This document shows positions 4,618-5,795 of a stretch of 5,795 nucleotides of DNA, in pieces. A model generated the notes under the pieces. That model made no database searches and was not told where the DNA came from. It saw only the letters and a list, made by a program, of their open reading frames with translations. A program made the translations under genes and the position numbers. Numbering within the stretch: position 1 is the first letter of the stretch; each line of letters opens with the position of its first letter. Origin of the DNA: Betaproteobacteria bacterium (GTDB lineage: Bacteria; Pseudomonadota; Gammaproteobacteria; Burkholderiales; Casimicrobiaceae); assembly GCA_005889025.1 (NCBI GenBank), contig VBCZ01000059.1:8969-14763 (forward strand). The letters are read 5' to 3'.

Positions 4618-5795
4618 CGCGAAGCGGGCGCCGCCACACTCTTCGACAATTCCGCCGTGTTCAGCGGAGTCGATTCCACCGCAAGTCCGGCGGTTTCCCA
4701 TTCGGGGAATCCGCCGCGGAACCAGTAGACCGTCTTGAATTCTTTGGACAGCGCGACCTTCGCTGCCTTGTACGACTTCCAGCATTCCGGACCGTTGCAA
4801 TGGAAAATCACCGGCTGATTCTTGTCGAGCTTATCGGGTCCGGCCCATTCGTCGACCGCAGGGTCGAACGCAACGTCTTTCAGGCTCTTTTCCGCATAGG
4901 GGATCGATGCCGCGCCGCGGATATGCTTCTCGTGGTACTCCTTGGCAAGACGAACGTCGACGACAGGTACGCCCTTCTGCTGCAGCTCCGTGACCTGTGA
5001 CGCATTGACCAGCGTCGCCCCGGGTAGCTGCGACGGCGTCCAGTTGCCGAGCGCCGCGACGTATTTGTAATTCGCGACGTCGGAGTGATAAGCAACCTTG
5101 CCGATGCCCGACAAGCCGCCGCTCGGGCTGAGCAACCAGCTTTCCAGCTTGGCGCGAGTCGCATCCGGCAGCGAATTCTTCATGACGACCGACATGCCTC
5201 CGGGCACCGATCGCGACGACAGCAGCACTGCGGCTTTGGAATTATTGGTCTTGACCCAACTCTCGACGTCGGCACGCTTGGCCACGGTCGCATCGACCAA
5301 GCCCGTGTCGATTGCAAACAAGCCCGCGCCGGATGTCGTCCGGTAGAGCACCTGATGGAACATCTTGAGCGACTGCCCGGCTTCGTTGAGCATGCCCCGC
5401 GCCATATACGCGCCTACGGAATCCTGCTGGGTAAGATAGATCTTGCCGCCTTTGACGTCGGCGGGCGCCTTGGCGCCGGGCCGCGCAACAAACTGATAGA
5501 CCTCGTCGCGGTCGGTCGATCCAATCAGGCTGTAGCCATGCGAGAGCGCCGACGCGGCGACGTGCGCAGGAGCGATATAGATATCGTATTCGCCGGTTCG
5601 CGTCGAGCGCATCACGTCGCCGAGATCCTTCGATCTGAATGCGTGCACCGGCTGGCCCGTCACTCTCGACAACGTGAGCTGCATATCGATCAGGCTGATG
5701 ACCATCGATTCACGGTCGGAGGGGTCAACCCCGTCCATGACCTTGAGCTCGGCGGCTGCAGCGGCCTCGGTCACGAACAGCAGACCCGCGAGACC
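4614..5795 (-). CDS. Exported PhnD-like binding domain fused to rhodanese (5' end missing)
   Basis: The gene runs leftward from the right edge to a TAG at 4614-4616; 393 residues are visible. The GTG at 5774 is probably internal, because the frame stays open upstream through GLAGLLFV. This looks like the end of a signal-peptide hydrophobic core, with likely cleavage in EAAAAAEL, so the protein is expected in the periplasm. Residues about 17-250 resemble PhnD-type phosphonate/phosphite-binding proteins: KVMDGVDPSDRESM near the start, EYDIYIAPAHVAA (69-81), a GGKIYLTQQDSVGAYMARGML strand-loop-helix (116-136), and GLVDATVAKR. The ligand loop DSVGAY lacks the Ser-Thr-Ser-Gly pattern common in PhnD, so the ligand may differ. 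Residues about 260-375 are a rhodanese domain: VPVVDVR (276-282), HIRGAASIP, the active loop CNGPECWKS with Cys333 and Cys338, and WFRGGFPEWETAG near the end. Rhodaneses move sulfane sulfur from thiosulfate or a persulfide to a thiol. The fusion suggests binding and handling of a sulfur or related oxyanion; this is inference. The gene overlaps the convergent GNAT gene by 4 bp. Confidence 0.85.
   Translation of the reverse strand, partial: GLAGLLFVTEAAAAAELKVMDGVDPSDRESMVISLIDMQLTLSRVTGQPVHAFRSKDLGDVMRSTRTGEYDIYIAPAHVAASALSHGYSLIGSTDRDEVYQFVARPGAKAPADVKGGKIYLTQQDSVGAYMARGMLNEAGQSLKMFHQVLYRTTSGAGLFAIDTGLVDATVAKRADVESWVKTNNSKAAVLLSSRSVPGGMSVVMKNSLPDATRAKLESWLLSPSGGLSGIGKVAYHSDVANYKYVAALGNWTPSQLPGATLVNASQVTELQQKGVPVVDVRLAKEYHEKHIRGAASIPYAEKSLKDVAFDPAVDEWAGPDKLDKNQPVIFHCNGPECWKSYKAAKVALSKEFKTVYWFRGGFPEWETAGLAVESTPLNTAELSKSVAAPASR

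Noticed and set aside
3994..4800. A 268-residue minus-strand frame across the ends of prfA, GNAT and the rhodanese gene
   Set aside because: It crosses three better-supported genes, overlaps the rhodanese gene on the same strand in another frame, and has no recognisable domain.

Overview
The window is GC-rich and tightly packed. It carries five protein-coding genes, two of them cut by the window edges, and no RNA gene, CRISPR array or insertion sequence that I can see. The hemA-prfA pair, a 360-residue RF1 starting MKPS and the GC-rich codon use suggest a beta- or related proteobacterium. This is inference from sequence style, not a database result, and I cannot name a genus.

Plus strand, left to right. 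First comes the 3' two thirds of recG, the helicase that remodels branched DNA. A 124-bp gap follows, with a plausible -10 box and a Shine-Dalgarno site. Then comes complete hemA (glutamyl-tRNA reductase, first committed step of C5-pathway tetrapyrrole synthesis). A 165-bp gap follows, most of it filled by a REP-like palindromic element of about 104 bp that starts right at the hemA stop codon. Next is complete prfA (peptide chain release factor 1), best started at 2986. Last is a GNAT-family N-acetyltransferase that starts at TTG three bases after the prfA stop, with its ribosome binding site inside the end of prfA.

Minus strand. Meeting the acetyltransferase tail to tail, with a 4-bp overlap of the two ends, is a gene for an exported two-domain protein. 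Its N-terminal part is a PhnD-like periplasmic oxyanion-binding domain and its C-terminal part is a rhodanese domain. Its 5' end, and most of a probable signal peptide, lie beyond the right edge.

hemA and prfA are neighbours in many proteobacteria, and both concern tRNA or translation. The third member often found there, prmC (hemK), which methylates the GGQ glutamine of RF1, is absent; the GNAT gene occupies its place. The most notable items are the PhnD-rhodanese fusion, the GNAT gene in the prmC position, and the repeat between hemA and prfA, which can mislead start-site calling. Everything else looks like ordinary housekeeping sequence. I found no convincing evidence of a wholly new system.
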